Shown here piece by piece: positions 19,679 to 32,300 of a DNA stretch of 64,000 nt. The notes beneath the pieces were generated by a model. The model was not told the DNA's origin. It made no database searches and saw only the letters and a program-made list of their open reading frames with translations. The position numbers were made by a program, and so were the translations under genes. Where the stretch lies: contig NC_090169.1 in the NCBI RefSeq assembly GCF_017916325.1, positions 167,501-231,500 on the forward strand, read 5' to 3'. How positions within the stretch are numbered: the first letter of the stretch is position 1; each line of letters opens with the position of its first letter. Source of the stretch: Leishmania martiniquensis. Lineage: Eukaryota > Euglenozoa > Kinetoplastea > Trypanosomatida > Trypanosomatidae.

Positions 19679-20221
19679 GAAAACATGTGAGTGAGCGGGA
19701 GAAAACTGGGAAAAGGGGGGAATGAGGTGCGTGCGCTGAAGGAGTGGGCCTTTTTGGCGCCGACCCGCCTCAGCATCACCACCCGGACCCCTCTCCCACT
19801 CCCCTCCCTCCCCTGTCCTGCAGCCCCCTTCGCACATTTCTTCCAACCGTGCAGGGCCGCTATGCGGGCGGGCGTGCATGCCTGAGGCTCCTCTCCCTTT
19901 CCCTGTGCATATCTTTCCTCCCGCAGCACACCCCACACAGACGTGCAGAGAGCCTGCGATGCGGGGAGGGGAGGAGTGAGACGATGCTGACGTGTTCTCA
20001 CATCATTTTTTTGTTTTATCATTCGTGCTTTGGATTTCTTTGTCTGCCGACGTTTTTTCTTCGTGCGTTTGTCCACCTTGGGGGGAGGGGGGTGAGAGAG
20101 GAAAGGGGGAGGGGGAGGGGGTCTCCCTCTGCCGCCGCCTTCCGCTACTTCCCAACAGCGAGCGAAGAAGTCGGAGACATGTGCGAGACCCACGTTGACT
20201 TCTGAACATGAACGACGATCC

Positions 20222-20239
20222 GCACACACACACACACAC
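20222..20239. repeat. CA microsatellite
   Basis: An uninterrupted CA dinucleotide run within the eS25 downstream spacer. Confidence 0.85.
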
Positions 20240-21765
20240 GCCTCGGCTTCAGTCGCGAAAGCTCATGGCAGTGGAAGCTTGTCCAGCGCGCGAGCAAAGG
20301 GTTGCACACTGGATAGTTGCCTCCACCGATAGTGTGGCTCTGGTGCTGTCGCCTGGGCATACTCAAGCATGAGAAGACACACAGCTTACCATCCCCCGCT
20401 GTGCTCAGTTGCGTGTCCCTGGTGCGTACGGCACACCATCACGGATGTCCTTCCTTCTCCCCTCCCCCTCCCCCCCACTAACGCCACTCCTCTTTGCTCT
20501 CTCTCTCTTTCCCTCTCTCTCCACAATCTCTCGCTCTGAATCGAAGATTCACGAGAGCCGCTGCACACACGACTTGTCTGCAACGGCAAGCCGATCACCG
20601 TCGCGCTCAGCAGCACATAGTCATTCTTCGTTGTTGCTGTTTACTTTTGCTCATTTCCAGCAGCGTGTTACACCGCGCTCGTGCCGGGGAGCACATCCTG
20701 AGGCCGCAGCGCCCTCACGCACGAATTTGAAAGCAAACGAGCGCACTTCATTCTTCGTAGATCAGGTATTCTTTCACAGCCACCGGCACCTCCACCGACA
20801 TCTTCCCTTCCCCACACATACTTACTCGCACCCCATCAGGCTCCTGCCGCACTCCTGAAAAAAAAGGAAAAGGCGAGGCGAAGAGCAGAACGCAGAGAGC
20901 ACACACGAATACAAGCCCGCCGAATACGAGAGAGCGTGGCAAGAGAGGAGAGGAGAGAGAGAGGGAGGCGGTGGGCACGCATCCGCTGCGCTTCGTCTGT
21001 TATGCTCAGTGCTCTTTCCTTCCTCGCACCCCCCCCCACTCTTGCGCTTACTCTCTCTATATGTATAAGTGTATCTTCTCACACCATTCGGCTCCCTCTG
21101 TCGTTTGCCCGCTCGTCCCCTCCCCCCTCACGAGCGCCCTCCATTGGTGATCTGAATCGAGCCTGCCACTTAGGTAGTGAGTACAGACAAGTGCTCTGGC
21201 TACCGCTTCTTTTTCGTATTGATTGATACGCTGGCGTCGGTGTATATGTCCCTCTTTTGCCTGCCCCTTCTCCCTTCGCACATCTTCGCCGACTCTACAG
21301 CGAAAAGCAGCCCCGCTCTGTCTCTGTCTCTATCTGTCTGTCTCTCTCCACGACCCCCCCTCCTCCACACAAGCACCTCACCTTCCGCTTCTGCCCTTCA
21401 TCCCTCTCCGTGTTCGAGTGCGGTGGGAGGTGGGGCGGGGCGGGGGGAAAGGAAGGGTCAGCGTGGGTTGGTGTAACTTGACGGGCGCACGCACACGCAG
21501 CACGCATCACTCCGACGTGCGACGCGGTGTCCCACAATCCTTTGCGTCCTTCCCTTTTTCCTTGTGATTTAGCCCTGGCATTTATTTCGTCCGTTTTTTG
21601 TTGATCTGTTTTTTTGTGTGTATGTGCTCTCATTCGTCGTGGGTTGACTATTTCTCCGTCGCTTCGTTTGCCCAACAGAACGTGGTCATCTCCGCCTTGC
21701 GCCTACACCGGCGCATCATCTCTTCGCGGGAAGCGCCCCTTCCCTTCCATTCCATCCCTTTATCT

Positions 21766-21821
21766 GTTTTCTTCCTGCTCCCTCCGCCTCACCCCTCCCC
21801 CTCCCCCGCGCTTCCTCGTAG
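21766..21821 (+). promoter_or_regulatory. Candidate spliced-leader acceptor for the 21956 gene
   Basis: A strong C/T tract ends in CGTAG, AG at 21820-21821. The first in-frame ATG downstream is 21956. Prediction only. Confidence 0.4.
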
Positions 21822-21955
21822 CCCTTCTGGAGGACCTGTGGAGGGGACTGCTGCTGGAACTGTCCTCACGGGCACGGTCCGTCTCCTGTCTACGCGTGTG
21901 TGCTAGGTTGGCCGTACAGACGGCGCACTTCCCATCCCCATTTGGGTATCCTCTC

Positions 21956-24907
21956 ATGAGAGCTTCCGCGGATGTGCTGACGATCTCGTCGTCGCCGCCG
22001 CACAGGGAGCAACTCGCATGCGCCGCGGCCCCCATGGTAGGTGTCTCTTGCCCCCCTTCCTCCATAACCGCCCCCACCTCCACCACCACGGCACCCGGTC
22101 ACTCCCCACGCACCCCGAAGGGTACGCCGCCATCCTCGCCAAAGCGCTGCTTTGTGCGTCCGCTTCCATTACAGCAGCGCCGCAGCGCCCCCGACGGAGC
22201 AAGTCGCCCGTCACAGCAGTTCACGTGTGCCCCAAGCCTGTCCTTGGCGACTCTGGGCAAGGGCGAGGAAAGGAGGGGATACAACGGTGTGGAGATGTTC
22301 GCGGCGGAACAGAAGCGGCCCATGCACAGCACTGTGTCTGGTCGATGCCCTGTCGCTGCAGCAGGTTGGCAAGCGCAGGAGAACGCGGCTGAGGCGCCCG
22401 TGGGCGGTGGCGCCGCCGCTGGAAAGCTTGCGAGCGGTGCAGTGAAGGGGAGAGGCAAGGCAGGCAGCAGTCACAGCAGTGACGGCACAGCCAGCGGAGG
22501 ACGCTGCTCGGCAATTCTTCCCCCTTCGGATGACCGCGACACGGCGACTCCCGGAAGCACTGCACATGGCCATCAAGGCAGGAGGCAGGTCGCCACCTTC
22601 GCCTCGCCTATCGGCCCTGCTCCGCCACACGGCGACGGCTTGGCGGCACCGTCGCCCGTCTTTCACCCCCCTAACTTGTCGTTGTGCACAGCACACAACA
22701 GCAGCGCGTCGGGCAGCCTCCACAGCACACCAGCAAGCGCTCCTCGGACTGTCGGTGCGAGCAGGGGTCACGCAGTTGGTGCATCGCTATCCTCGCTTGC
22801 ACGCCTCCACGGCTCCCTCCCATGCAACGGCAACGGAAACCGCAGCGGTGGCAGTGCCGAAGTCACAGCCGTCCCTCTGCTGTTTCGCACGTGGCTTTTC
22901 GTCGACGCCATCGGCGCGGAGCTCAGCGCTCCAGCCACCTCGCGCTCCGCGTCACGAAACCTTGCCAGCGGTCCGTCCGCGGTTGCGCTACAGGCTCCTC
23001 TTGGGACGCTGCCCCCCAGCGGAGCCGCAAGCGCGGGCAGCATCACCCCACTCAGCAGCAACCGGAGCAGTACTCACGCTTCGTTCATACGGCCACCAAG
23101 CGTGACGCACTCTATGGCTGCGTCGGCAACACGAAATGGCGGCGAGCACAGAAACATCAGAGCGCCTGTCGCAGTGCGGCAGATGCGCGGCGGCGCCCCA
23201 GCGGGTAGCATCGCGCATGCGGACAATGGGCAAGTAGTATGCTCGCCGCATGGGGCGCGGCGGCCAGATCTTAGTACTCGTCGCAGAACCTTTCGGCGCA
23301 GTGCCTCAAACCTCTCGCTGCTGGAGGCTTCTTCGAGTCACGACGCGGCGCAGTCGCGTGATCCCAGGGAGTGTTCCAGCGGTGTCGCGGCGACACAGGG
23401 CGCCGCCTTGACGCGGCCGCCGCCGTCGACGGAAGCAGAGATGCACAGCTTCATCCTCGGGCAGTACCGCACGTTGCAGCGTGACGTCCTCTCACACTCC
23501 GCCCCACCCCAGTCTGCCGACGCTGACGGGACCTTGGTGGGCTTCCAGCACGTCAAGAGTATGGCCTGTCCGAAACACTCCAAGGCAGCCAAGAAGGCGC
23601 TCCTCAAAGAGCAGGAGGAGCTGCGACTGCGTGCCATCCAGCAGCAGCACCACGACATGGAAGTGATCCAGAACGGCGGCCGCGAGCATGTTGGGCAAAA
23701 CATGAAGAGCAGTGCGGTGCTGGCCGGCTCCCTGTCGAAGCTGCGAGCACGCACCCGCCCCAGCCTTGGCAGCAGCACCGTCACGGAGCGTCCTCTTATG
23801 TCCATGGAGTGGTCGACGAGCGAGAGCGCAGCGCTCGCAGCAGGTGTGGCGACGCCCCTCGTGGGCTCGCCAGAGGAGTGCAACGTGAGTGCCCTGTACA
23901 GGGGGGACCCCTCCTCGTATGCGACTCCCGAAAAAAGTGACGCGGCACAGTTGCAGACGCCGAAGCGGGAACTTGAAGCCTGGCACGCCTCCAAGGCCTT
24001 CATGGCATCCAATGCCCTCGTCACGGCTCGGCGGCACGGGCCGCAGTCACGCAACGTGAACAAGAACCGCATGAAGGGAGAGAAGATCGTGATACCCATC
24101 GTCCTCGACAGCGAAGAGGAAGAGGACATCGATGCAAGCAGCATGTCCAGCGCGGAGACGCAGATGCGTTCTCCCGTCGGCCAAGTGCAGAGGAGCGCAC
24201 ACGCGACCTCCGCAGGCTCGGGTAGCTTTACAAGCTATACTGCAGCGAAGTGCGCTGGCGAGCGGCTTGTCTCACAGCCGCAGCGCCGTAGAGGTGCACC
24301 AGCCTCCATGAGATGCTCGGCGCACCCCTTTCACAACGACAGCAACGTCAGCAGCGACAGCGGCAGTACCGGCAGTGAAGAGCGCTGCCACTCACTCGGC
24401 AAGCAATGCGGTAGCTGCGTACGTAACGCATCGTCCCCGTTTTCTACCCCGCCGCTCGAACTCTACTCGCAGCCGGTTGCCTCGAAGTCGGCGCGGCACG
24501 CATCCTTGTCCAGGAGCTTGGCAGATGGCTTCCACTACCACTTCAATGCCGCCATCGCTTCGCGGGCGCACAGCTCTGCCAAGCGCGACGACGAGGCCGC
24601 GGAGGAGGGGTGCTGCCACTGCTGCCCTTGCAGGCGGCGCGAGAGCCATTTCGCCCTCTGTCGCACCACTAACCAAAGCGCCGCTTCGGTTGTGCGGCAA
24701 GAGGAGGAGCGCAAGTTGGCGGATAGGGACACCCGCGAGGAGAGGCGTTTTTTCTATCGCGTCGCCGAGCCGGCGGCTGGCGCCACGTCATGCGCCAACT
24801 CGAATGGCAGCTCGTTCGTGGTGGAAGACTTGGAGGACAGCGACGAGGATGAACCGACGCTCTCCATGCAGAGCTTCCGCCGCGCTAACATTCAGCGCAT
24901 ACGGTGA
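21956..24907 (+). CDS. Hypothetical large low-complexity protein, 983 aa, with Cys-rich patch
   Basis: I do not recognise this protein. Most of its length (about 1-480) is Ser/Pro/Ala/Gly-rich and predicted disordered by eye. A more structured helical stretch lies near 490-575: MHSFILGQYRTLQRDVL, then a basic helix KAAKKALLKEQEELRLRAIQ. Near 700-730 a basic-to-acidic segment reads NRMKGEKIVIPIVLDSEEEED. Near 885 a dense cysteine cluster (CCHCCPC) precedes another helix, and the C-terminus has the acidic run EDLEDSDEDEP before a basic end. The reading frame stays open a further 340 nt upstream, but without any ATG. ATG 21956, after the predicted acceptor, is therefore used; ATG 22034 is an alternative. 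The length of the open frame and GC-rich third positions support coding. Function is unknown; a scaffold or cytoskeletal role is possible. Confidence 0.7.
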   Translation: MRASADVLTISSSPPHREQLACAAAPMVGVSCPPSSITAPTSTTTAPGHSPRTPKGTPPSSPKRCFVRPLPLQQRRSAPDGASRPSQQFTCAPSLSLATLGKGEERRGYNGVEMFAAEQKRPMHSTVSGRCPVAAAGWQAQENAAEAPVGGGAAAGKLASGAVKGRGKAGSSHSSDGTASGGRCSAILPPSDDRDTATPGSTAHGHQGRRQVATFASPIGPAPPHGDGLAAPSPVFHPPNLSLCTAHNSSASGSLHSTPASAPRTVGASRGHAVGASLSSLARLHGSLPCNGNGNRSGGSAEVTAVPLLFRTWLFVDAIGAELSAPATSRSASRNLASGPSAVALQAPLGTLPPSGAASAGSITPLSSNRSSTHASFIRPPSVTHSMAASATRNGGEHRNIRAPVAVRQMRGGAPAGSIAHADNGQVVCSPHGARRPDLSTRRRTFRRSASNLSLLEASSSHDAAQSRDPRECSSGVAATQGAALTRPPPSTEAEMHSFILGQYRTLQRDVLSHSAPPQSADADGTLVGFQHVKSMACPKHSKAAKKALLKEQEELRLRAIQQQHHDMEVIQNGGREHVGQNMKSSAVLAGSLSKLRARTRPSLGSSTVTERPLMSMEWSTSESAALAAGVATPLVGSPEECNVSALYRGDPSSYATPEKSDAAQLQTPKRELEAWHASKAFMASNALVTARRHGPQSRNVNKNRMKGEKIVIPIVLDSEEEEDIDASSMSSAETQMRSPVGQVQRSAHATSAGSGSFTSYTAAKCAGERLVSQPQRRRGAPASMRCSAHPFHNDSNVSSDSGSTGSEERCHSLGKQCGSCVRNASSPFSTPPLELYSQPVASKSARHASLSRSLADGFHYHFNAAIASRAHSSAKRDDEAAEEGCCHCCPCRRRESHFALCRTTNQSAASVVRQEEERKLADRDTREERRFFYRVAEPAAGATSCANSNGSSFVVEDLEDSDEDEPTLSMQSFRRANIQRIR

Positions 24908-25182
24908 GCTTCCCTTATCGGGCGCGCAAGAGCCCTCACACACTGCGCATTGCTTCCCCCCTTCCCCCCTCCGCCCCACACACACACATACCACATATCC
25001 TTCTCCTTTGCCTCCTCCCCGTATTATCACTCTTGTCGTTGGTAGTGTGACTGCGTGTCTCTCTCTCCCCTTGCAGATCTTCTTCATCCTCCATGTCCGT
25101 GCGGCGGTGGCTTGCGCCGCCCGGCCTCCCTCCTCCTCCTCCTTCGGTGTCGTCAGAGGCCTCCGCCTCTCTCTCTCTACCA

Positions 25183-25236
25183 CATATATATGCACGCACG
25201 TATATATATATATGTATGCATATATATATATATATA
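25183..25236. repeat. TA-rich microsatellite
   Basis: Two blocks of alternating TA interrupted by a short GCACGCACG segment, followed by a T-rich tract. This is strikingly AT-rich for this genome and a likely polyadenylation-zone or instability element. Confidence 0.8.
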
Positions 25237-26143
25237 CCCCTCCCTTTTTTTCAGACGGCTGCGTGCGTGTGCGTGTGCGTGTGTGGGTGTCCAACCGTCC
25301 CCGCCCCCTTCTCTCTGCCCCGTGCGTTGTTGAGAAGGGACCACATCATGTGGTCAGCCGAGCACCACCCGCCTTTGCGAGCGAGTAAAGGGCGTCTCTG
25401 TGTATGGCCGTGCCCGGTGGCTGCGTGTCCAATCGGAGGGAGGGAGAGAGAGGGGGGGCGCCGGACGAGGCGTTTGTTTCAGCCCTTCCCCTCTCCTGCC
25501 CTCAGCCTTTGCCTGTATTGCGTGGAAAGAGGAAAGGTAGGGGAGAGGGCGTATTCTGTGGAAAGTCAGCGCCCGCGTTGCTGTGAGTGGCGTCCGTCGC
25601 AGCTGAGGACCGAAAAAAAAAAAAGAATGGTAGGAAATGCGAAGGAAGCGAACACGCGAAAAAAATGTGCGGGACACAATGGTGCAGATGGCACTCTCAC
25701 ACAGTCCATCGCACATGTCTGCGTGGACGAGTCGATACAGGCGGCGCGTCGTCGAGCACATTCGACGCTGTGTCCCCTTCGCAGTACCGCGCCCTGTCTC
25801 AGGGGTGATGGCTAAGGGGGTGTCGAGGAAAACGGTCCACATAGTCGTCGTACCAGTCACCGCCACATCACTCACAGTGTCGCGTCTCCGGGCAGCGGTA
25901 TTAGGGCATCCCTCAGAGAGGCGCTCCTCGCCTTTCTTGTGTTACCCCTCACCCACTCACCACCACCCCTGTCCCTCTCCCACATGAACCGACGAGGGGA
26001 AGGACCTTATGCTCCAGCTCCCACTCCATCTCTCGCGCGTGTGCTTACCGTCCAACCTCTTCTTTTGCGCCCTATTCACATGCATTCTTATCACCGCTGC
26101 AGTTAACAAGACATCGTAACGTCTAAGAGGCGAAGGACACCCA

Positions 26144-26172
26144 CCCACACACACACACATATATATACATAT
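26144..26172. repeat. CA/TA microsatellite
   Basis: A CA run continues directly into an alternating AT segment about 150 bp upstream of the surface-protein start codon. Confidence 0.75.
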
Positions 26173-26183
26173 CGAGCTTGCCG

Positions 26184-26247
26184 ACTTCTCCTCCCTCCCC
26201 ATCCGTCCATTCACTCCTCTTCTCCTTTGTACCCCCCTCGGCCTGAG
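26184..26247 (+). promoter_or_regulatory. Candidate spliced-leader acceptor for the giant surface protein
   Basis: A C/T-rich tract of more than 50 nt without AG ends at CTGAG, AG at 26246-26247, 70 nt before ATG 26317. Prediction only. Confidence 0.45.
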
Positions 26248-26316
26248 GTCCTCAGTTGGGCGGTCCCAGCGTTCTCTTCGCCCCAACATCTCCCCTATCC
26301 GACACAGCCCTGCGCC

Positions 26317-29300
26317 ATGTGTGCGCGGCTCGCAGCGCTGATGAGTGGCACCCCCGCTCTCCTTCCCCTCCTCCTCCTCTCCATCCTTAGTCCCGCGAGC
26401 GTCGGCGCCGCAGTGACGACCGACCCCGCGGAGCCGCTGCTCGGCGTGCCATTCTTCGCTACCGACGCAGCCCTGCCCGCGGGCAGCAAGCTGTTCGCCT
26501 CCTCGGATGGGGGCTGCCTCAGCAACATCACGACCGTCTGCGTCGTAAGGAGTCAGGTAAGCGGTAGCAGCTTCAGGAACGGGACGTGCATCTTCACGGT
26601 AGACAGCGCCGCGCTTCAAGTGAAGCTGACTGTCCCTCGCTCCACTGTGCCAGTGGCCTACTGGTGCGTCGGGAACCCTGGTGGCGCACGGCAGGTGGGC
26701 ACGCTGCAGATGCACAAGATGGAGGTGACACCGGACTACGTTTTTAACGGTGAAGGATCTACACTGACCTTTGGCAGCGCTGTGCCGGTGGAGACAACGG
26801 TGGGGCTCTACGCTGAGAGTAGATGCAACGCAGTGATTCCTGGAGGCGGTCCCTCAGCGCTGACGAACGCCCGCACGGTGAAGTTCACACCCAACGCGGA
26901 CAGCAACCTTCTCTTCATATGCGCCTCCACCCTCAGTGTGACCGGGTCCACCACGAAAACAGCGCTGGCCAACGCAGTGGCCCTGGCGACGCCCTACACG
27001 ATCAAGCCCACCGAAGGTGTGCTCCACCACACCGTCCACGTAGCGGTGCCTATAGTGTACTCCTTTTTTAATCTCGCAACTGACGCGCATTGCTTAAACT
27101 GGAAGCAGGCGGATCAGACGACATCCATTCAGGAAAGCATTGCCTTTCGAGTCACGGCACCGCGAGGTAAGTACTTTTTCTGCGCCAAGGTCTCGCGAAA
27201 CAGCGTGTACATCCCCGCCAAAAACACTTTCACCGTCTTGGAGTACGACGTGGTGCCGCATACGCTGTACGCGGGCAAGGCGACTGACATGTCCTTTGCC
27301 CTCAACGCCGCCCCGGTGCAGGCCGCGCTCGAGGCGGCCCTCTCCACATCCTCCGACTGCACAGCCGCCGGTAACTGGCAGAGCACGTGGAGCAATCCAA
27401 TGCAGTGGGCGGCGGGGCATCCGGGCGTCTACTACGCCTGCGTGCGCAAGAAGGCCAACACCGCCGATGTAGGCTACGCAAGCGTCCTCATCGTGACGGA
27501 TCCGCCCGTTACCTTTTTCTCCCCCGCCATCCCGGTGCGCGGCGTGTCGATGCGCGCCACCCTCACCCACGCCAACGCGACCGACGCCTTCTTTGTGATC
27601 GGCATATCCGCCTTGTCGAATTGCCAAACGCTCCTCTCGAAGGCCACCGCCAGCCCAGCCTCCGGCACCAGCGTGAGCCTCGCCGTCCCGCTCGACGCCC
27701 CGAGCAGCCTACACTTTTGCGTGTCGAACCCACTAGTCGCTGAGCCAGCCGTGCAGGGAGAAGCCGTGCGCTACTACAAGCTACAGACGCTTACCCCCCA
27801 GCCGTTTTCTCTGCAGCACGCGCCTCTTCGAGTCGGCCTGCCAGTCAACATCACGCTAGACAGCACAGTATCCCTCGCGAAGGGCACGACGGCGACACTA
27901 GTGCGTGCGGTCGCAAGCCAGCCGCCATGCGGCGCCACCGACATGCCGACACTTGACGTCGCCGGCGCCGCGTTCGTACTGGGCCCCGTCACGTTCCCCG
28001 AGGCCGGTGGCTGGGACGTCTGTGTGCGCGAGCCTGGCGCAGACTACGTCGCCGTGCGCCGCGTCACCGTGTACGGCGATGCTACCGTGACGCCGCCCGG
28101 CATTGTTGCTGGCGTCGAGGGAACCATCGCCCTGCGTGGCCTCCCGCCTGCCGCTGAGGTGTTCGTCACGAGCGCCACCGCTTGCTCCAGCGAAGCCATT
28201 GTCCTGTGCAAAGCCAACACCAGCAGCGAGGGCGCTGCCACGCTCACGCTCACGTCCGACGGTGTGGGCACGCTGCTGCTGTGTTGCTACTACCCCGACA
28301 CGACGACGAAGGCGATGCTGCAGGCGGCGGGGAGCGTGCGCAGCGCCAACCCGCGCGTCGCGCCGGCGGTTGTGGCGCTCGCAGCGCAGAGAAACGGCCC
28401 GCAGGCGCTTTACTTCGTGGCGGCCGGAGCGGCGTCACTGAGCGGACACGCCGCCTACCTCCTCTCAGACAGGTCGATGTGCCCTAGCGGCGCCACCGTC
28501 CCCAGTGCCGCCATCGCGCTGCCCGCGCTGGCAGTCGCCACTGGCAGCGACACGCCGTACGCAACCATCAAGCTCTCCGCTGCCATGGTGGGCAGGCGCT
28601 ACCTCGTCTGCGTCAACACCGATGGCAGCTTCGTCGCTACCGGCACCGTTCTTGTCGTACTGCCCGCGCCACTGCTTACAGCAGACCCCGCAACGCTTGC
28701 CGCCGGTGTGCCCGCCACCATCCGCCTTCTCAGCACCTACACAAGCGCCGCGCAGGTTGATACCTACGCAGTCGTTCACGGTAGCACCGACTGCACCGGC
28801 GACCTCGACACGGTCTCCGTGCTCGCACGTGGCACCATTAACCATCGCACCGGCGTTGCCATGGCCTTCCTCGTGCCACAGAGCACCGCGCCACTCGCCC
28901 GCGTGCGCGTTTGCGTAGCGCCGAAGAGCAGTCTCCTCGGCGGCGGCGCCATCGGCTACGCTGCTGCTGGCGACCTCGACGTGAGCGTCTTTGCACCGCT
29001 GAGCGCCTACGCGCAGCTGCAGCGGCCCGCCAGCAGCGTCACCGGATGGCCCGTGCACACCGCCGCCCTGCAGTACCTTGTACGCTGTGGGTCATCCAAG
29101 GACGCCTGCAGAGCGATCCCCGCCGGTGCCAACGCCGCGTGCGCGGAAACCATTGCGCGCTACAGAGTTGGCGGCGCTACGCAGGGTGTCTTGGCGGCGC
29201 CACACGGCAGCTACTGGCTGTGCCAAAGCGCCACCATCGGCCTCGTCACCGGCACCGTCGCAGCCAACGCGACCATCGACGTTGTGGATGCCTTCCTCAT

Positions 29301-32300
29301 GTCGGCTGACGCCGACCTTGCACAGATACGCGCCTACGTGCCCTTCAGCGCCACAATCAAAGGCGGCCCCAAGGGCACCTCTTTCTACTCGGTCATGGTG
29401 CAGCCCGCCACTGTACCCTGCCACGTCGCCGCAAAAGAGTCGCAGACCTTTGTCTCGAGTGAGAGCACCGTCATTGTCAACGTGAGTGCCATCGAACCGC
29501 ACGTCGACGTCCGTTTCTGCGTTGGCCCGACTACCACGAGCAGCCGCGTCGAGGCGGCGCGCGCCACGTTGCGCCCCTACATGAGCCCCGCCTACATTTT
29601 CGCCGACACGCCCACCACCATCACCCTGCCGTCGCGCAGTGCCGGCACCTCCGCGCTGCTCTCGTCCTCACGCACCTCGCCTGTCCCCGTGCAGGGCGGC
29701 AGCAAGAGGCCCTTGAGCGGCGGTCGAGTCAGCTTCACCATCGACGGCTGTGGTGACAACAAGGACATCACGGAGCTCTTCTACCACGAGTTCCACGGCG
29801 CCTGGTCGGTGATGCGCGGGCGCATGCTACTGATACGCAAGGCCAGCTGCATCGGTGGCGGGGGCGCAGCCAGCATCCAGACCGCGTATGCCGCGCCAGG
29901 GGTGCCGATCACCGACGTCGGCGTCAACATGAGGTTTTTAGCAGTGGCCGGCATCAGCACCACCTCCAGCAGCACGTCCCCACCGGGCGTTGGCGTTCTA
30001 GCCACAGGCTACGTGCCGGCCGTGAACGAGGATGCCGCCTTCTACGTGTGGGCGCACCCGATCGGCGAGCCGCAAGTGCTCTTTACCACCGCTGCGCCGA
30101 CGTTACGGGTGCGCAACTGGGCCGTCGAGCCGGCGGAGGCGCTCAGCCGCTACAACGCCACCATTGGCGCGGCGCCGCACACGCTAGTGCAAATCAGCGA
30201 CGCGGTGCCGCCCGACTGCAGCTTCTTTAGCGAGTCTCGGCAGTGCGACGCGAGCCTCGGAGAGGCCGCGGACATGGGCACGCCTGCGCAGGCTGCCATC
30301 TACACCGCCACAGACGTGAGCGGGACGGTGTACGTATGCACCTGCCGCCCGCAGACCGGCGCGCCTCTGGCCGTGGCAGCGTTCAAGTCGCTGCTGCTGC
30401 CGCAGGTACTCCGCACGTCGCCCGCCATCGTGCGCAGCGCCGCCTATGCCGCCACGCTGAAAACGGACGGCTACGTGGTGCAGGAGGCCACTGTGTTTCT
30501 ATCCAGCAACCGCTGTGCGGGGTCGCTGCCGCTGGAACTGACTGTGGTATCGACCATCGCCGTTCTCTCGGTGTCCTTTGACACGGCGAATCTTGCGAAG
30601 GACGTGGAGGACGTAGACCTGTGTGTGCGCACGCCGGGCGGCACTGGCGCCGCCATCGCCAGCGTTCCGGTGGCGTCAGGCAGCATCTGGCCCACGCAGT
30701 TCGCCCTTGGCGCTACCGCTGCCACCATCTTCATGCCACTGTCGAGGCACACTACCTTCCAGCTAAGCGCCACCGAGACCGAATGCGTCGACGTGGCCGG
30801 CATGCCTACCTTCACCACCGACGGTGATGGCTACGCCACGGTGTCGCTGCTGGGCCCCGGCGGCGACGCGCTGCCGCTGGGCCGCTACGCCGTGTGTGCC
30901 GCCAAATCCACGCGTGCGGTGGCGGCGCTGGAGACAATCGAGGTAGTGCCGGCTGCACACTTCAGCGTGCGCGGCAGCATCTTCGTTGTCGGTGTGCCCA
31001 GCCGCATGGAGCTGGAGCAGGACCTGCGCGCCGCGGACCTCATCGCCGGCTTTAGCACGACGGCCACCTGCAGCTCCGTCACGCCTGACCACGGCACATG
31101 GACAGCGCTCTCGAGCACCGCCATTGAGGTGCGCGCGAATGCGGTGAAAAGGGCAGGGGTGTTTTTGTGTGCACAGGTGCCCGCAAACGGCTCCATCGTC
31201 GCGCTGCCGCACGTGCTCGCGTCGCCGCGCCACATCACGTTCCTGGAGCGGGAGATGGCGCTCCCGACCGGCAACTGGAACACGTGCACAGACTACTGGG
31301 TGGACCACTGCCACCCGCCTGGCGGCGACGGCAGCACAGCAGCGGATGTGCTGACGGTGGTGCGCGGCGGCTGCTGCGACCCCGCGGCGCAGGCGGCGGC
31401 GGTCGGGAGCGCCAGCATGGCTAGCGGTACGTGCCGGCTAAGGATCGACGCGGCAAAGGTGGCCGCGCACCCCGCCGGCACGAGCTTTAGCGTGTGCGCC
31501 TGGAACCCTGAGAACCGCTCCGCCTGCGCAACGCTGCACACCGTGGCGGTGACCACGAACTGCACCCTCAGCACCGTTGGGGGCGGCAGCAGGTTAAGCA
31601 AAGGCGCGGCGGCTGGTATCGCAGTAGGGTGCGTGGCGAGTGGTGTTGCCCTGGTGTTCCTGGCGTGCCTCATGTGGCGGCGGCGCCGTGCGAGAGAGAA
31701 CTCGAAGAGTATGGTGAGCGACGGAGAGGACCCTTGCTCGAGCGAAGGGACTGGTGCGGGGGGTGCATGGGAGGAACGGCAACCTCATGAGCTGCTTTGG
31801 GCGCAGCTGGGCAATACGGCCACGGATGCCACGCGCAGCGAGGAGCTGGTGCAGGTGGGGGGGGCTATGCCCACGACGCAGTTGTCCGACTCGATGGCGG
31901 CCACCACGGACGCGGAGGCACCGCTGGATTTGGCGCCGAACTGCATGGATGTGTGGCCTGAGGTCATCAACAAGTACTACCGCTTCCTGGACGGCTCCGA
32001 CGTCGACTATGACACGGTGTCGCTCATCCCTGGCGAAGGCGAACCTTGCGGGATGGACGAAGAGCTCGAGGCCATGCTGGCCGTTCCGCCTGCGAGCGCC
32101 CTCACCGCGGAGCTCGAGGCGAGGCGACAGGCAGAGCTGCGCTTCGTGGCGGACCGCAACGCGAGGCTGCTGGTGGTGCAGGAAGAAAGGCGCCGCATGG
32201 AAGAAGAAGACCCAATAATGCTCAAGATGATCATCCTGCAAGAGAGGGAGGAGTGGATGCGAGCGGCGTTGGAGGGCCACTACCGCCGTGCAGACTACAA

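Larger units (their letters stand above)
19679..21955 (+). other. Long intergenic spacer (2.3 kb) after eS25
   Basis: No gene is supported in over 2 kb. The spacer holds T-rich tracts (about 20000-20060), a CA run (20222-20239), G-rich strings (20080-20125) and long CT stretches (20440-20525, 21300-21370, 21730-21815). Short ORFs are low complexity in both orientations. Confidence 0.55.
24908..26316 (+). other. Intergenic spacer before the giant surface-protein gene
   Basis: No gene is supported. It includes a TA-rich microsatellite (25183-25236), a GT run after it, a poly-A stretch (about 25613-25624), a CA/TA run near 26144-26172 and a terminal pyrimidine tract. Confidence 0.55.
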
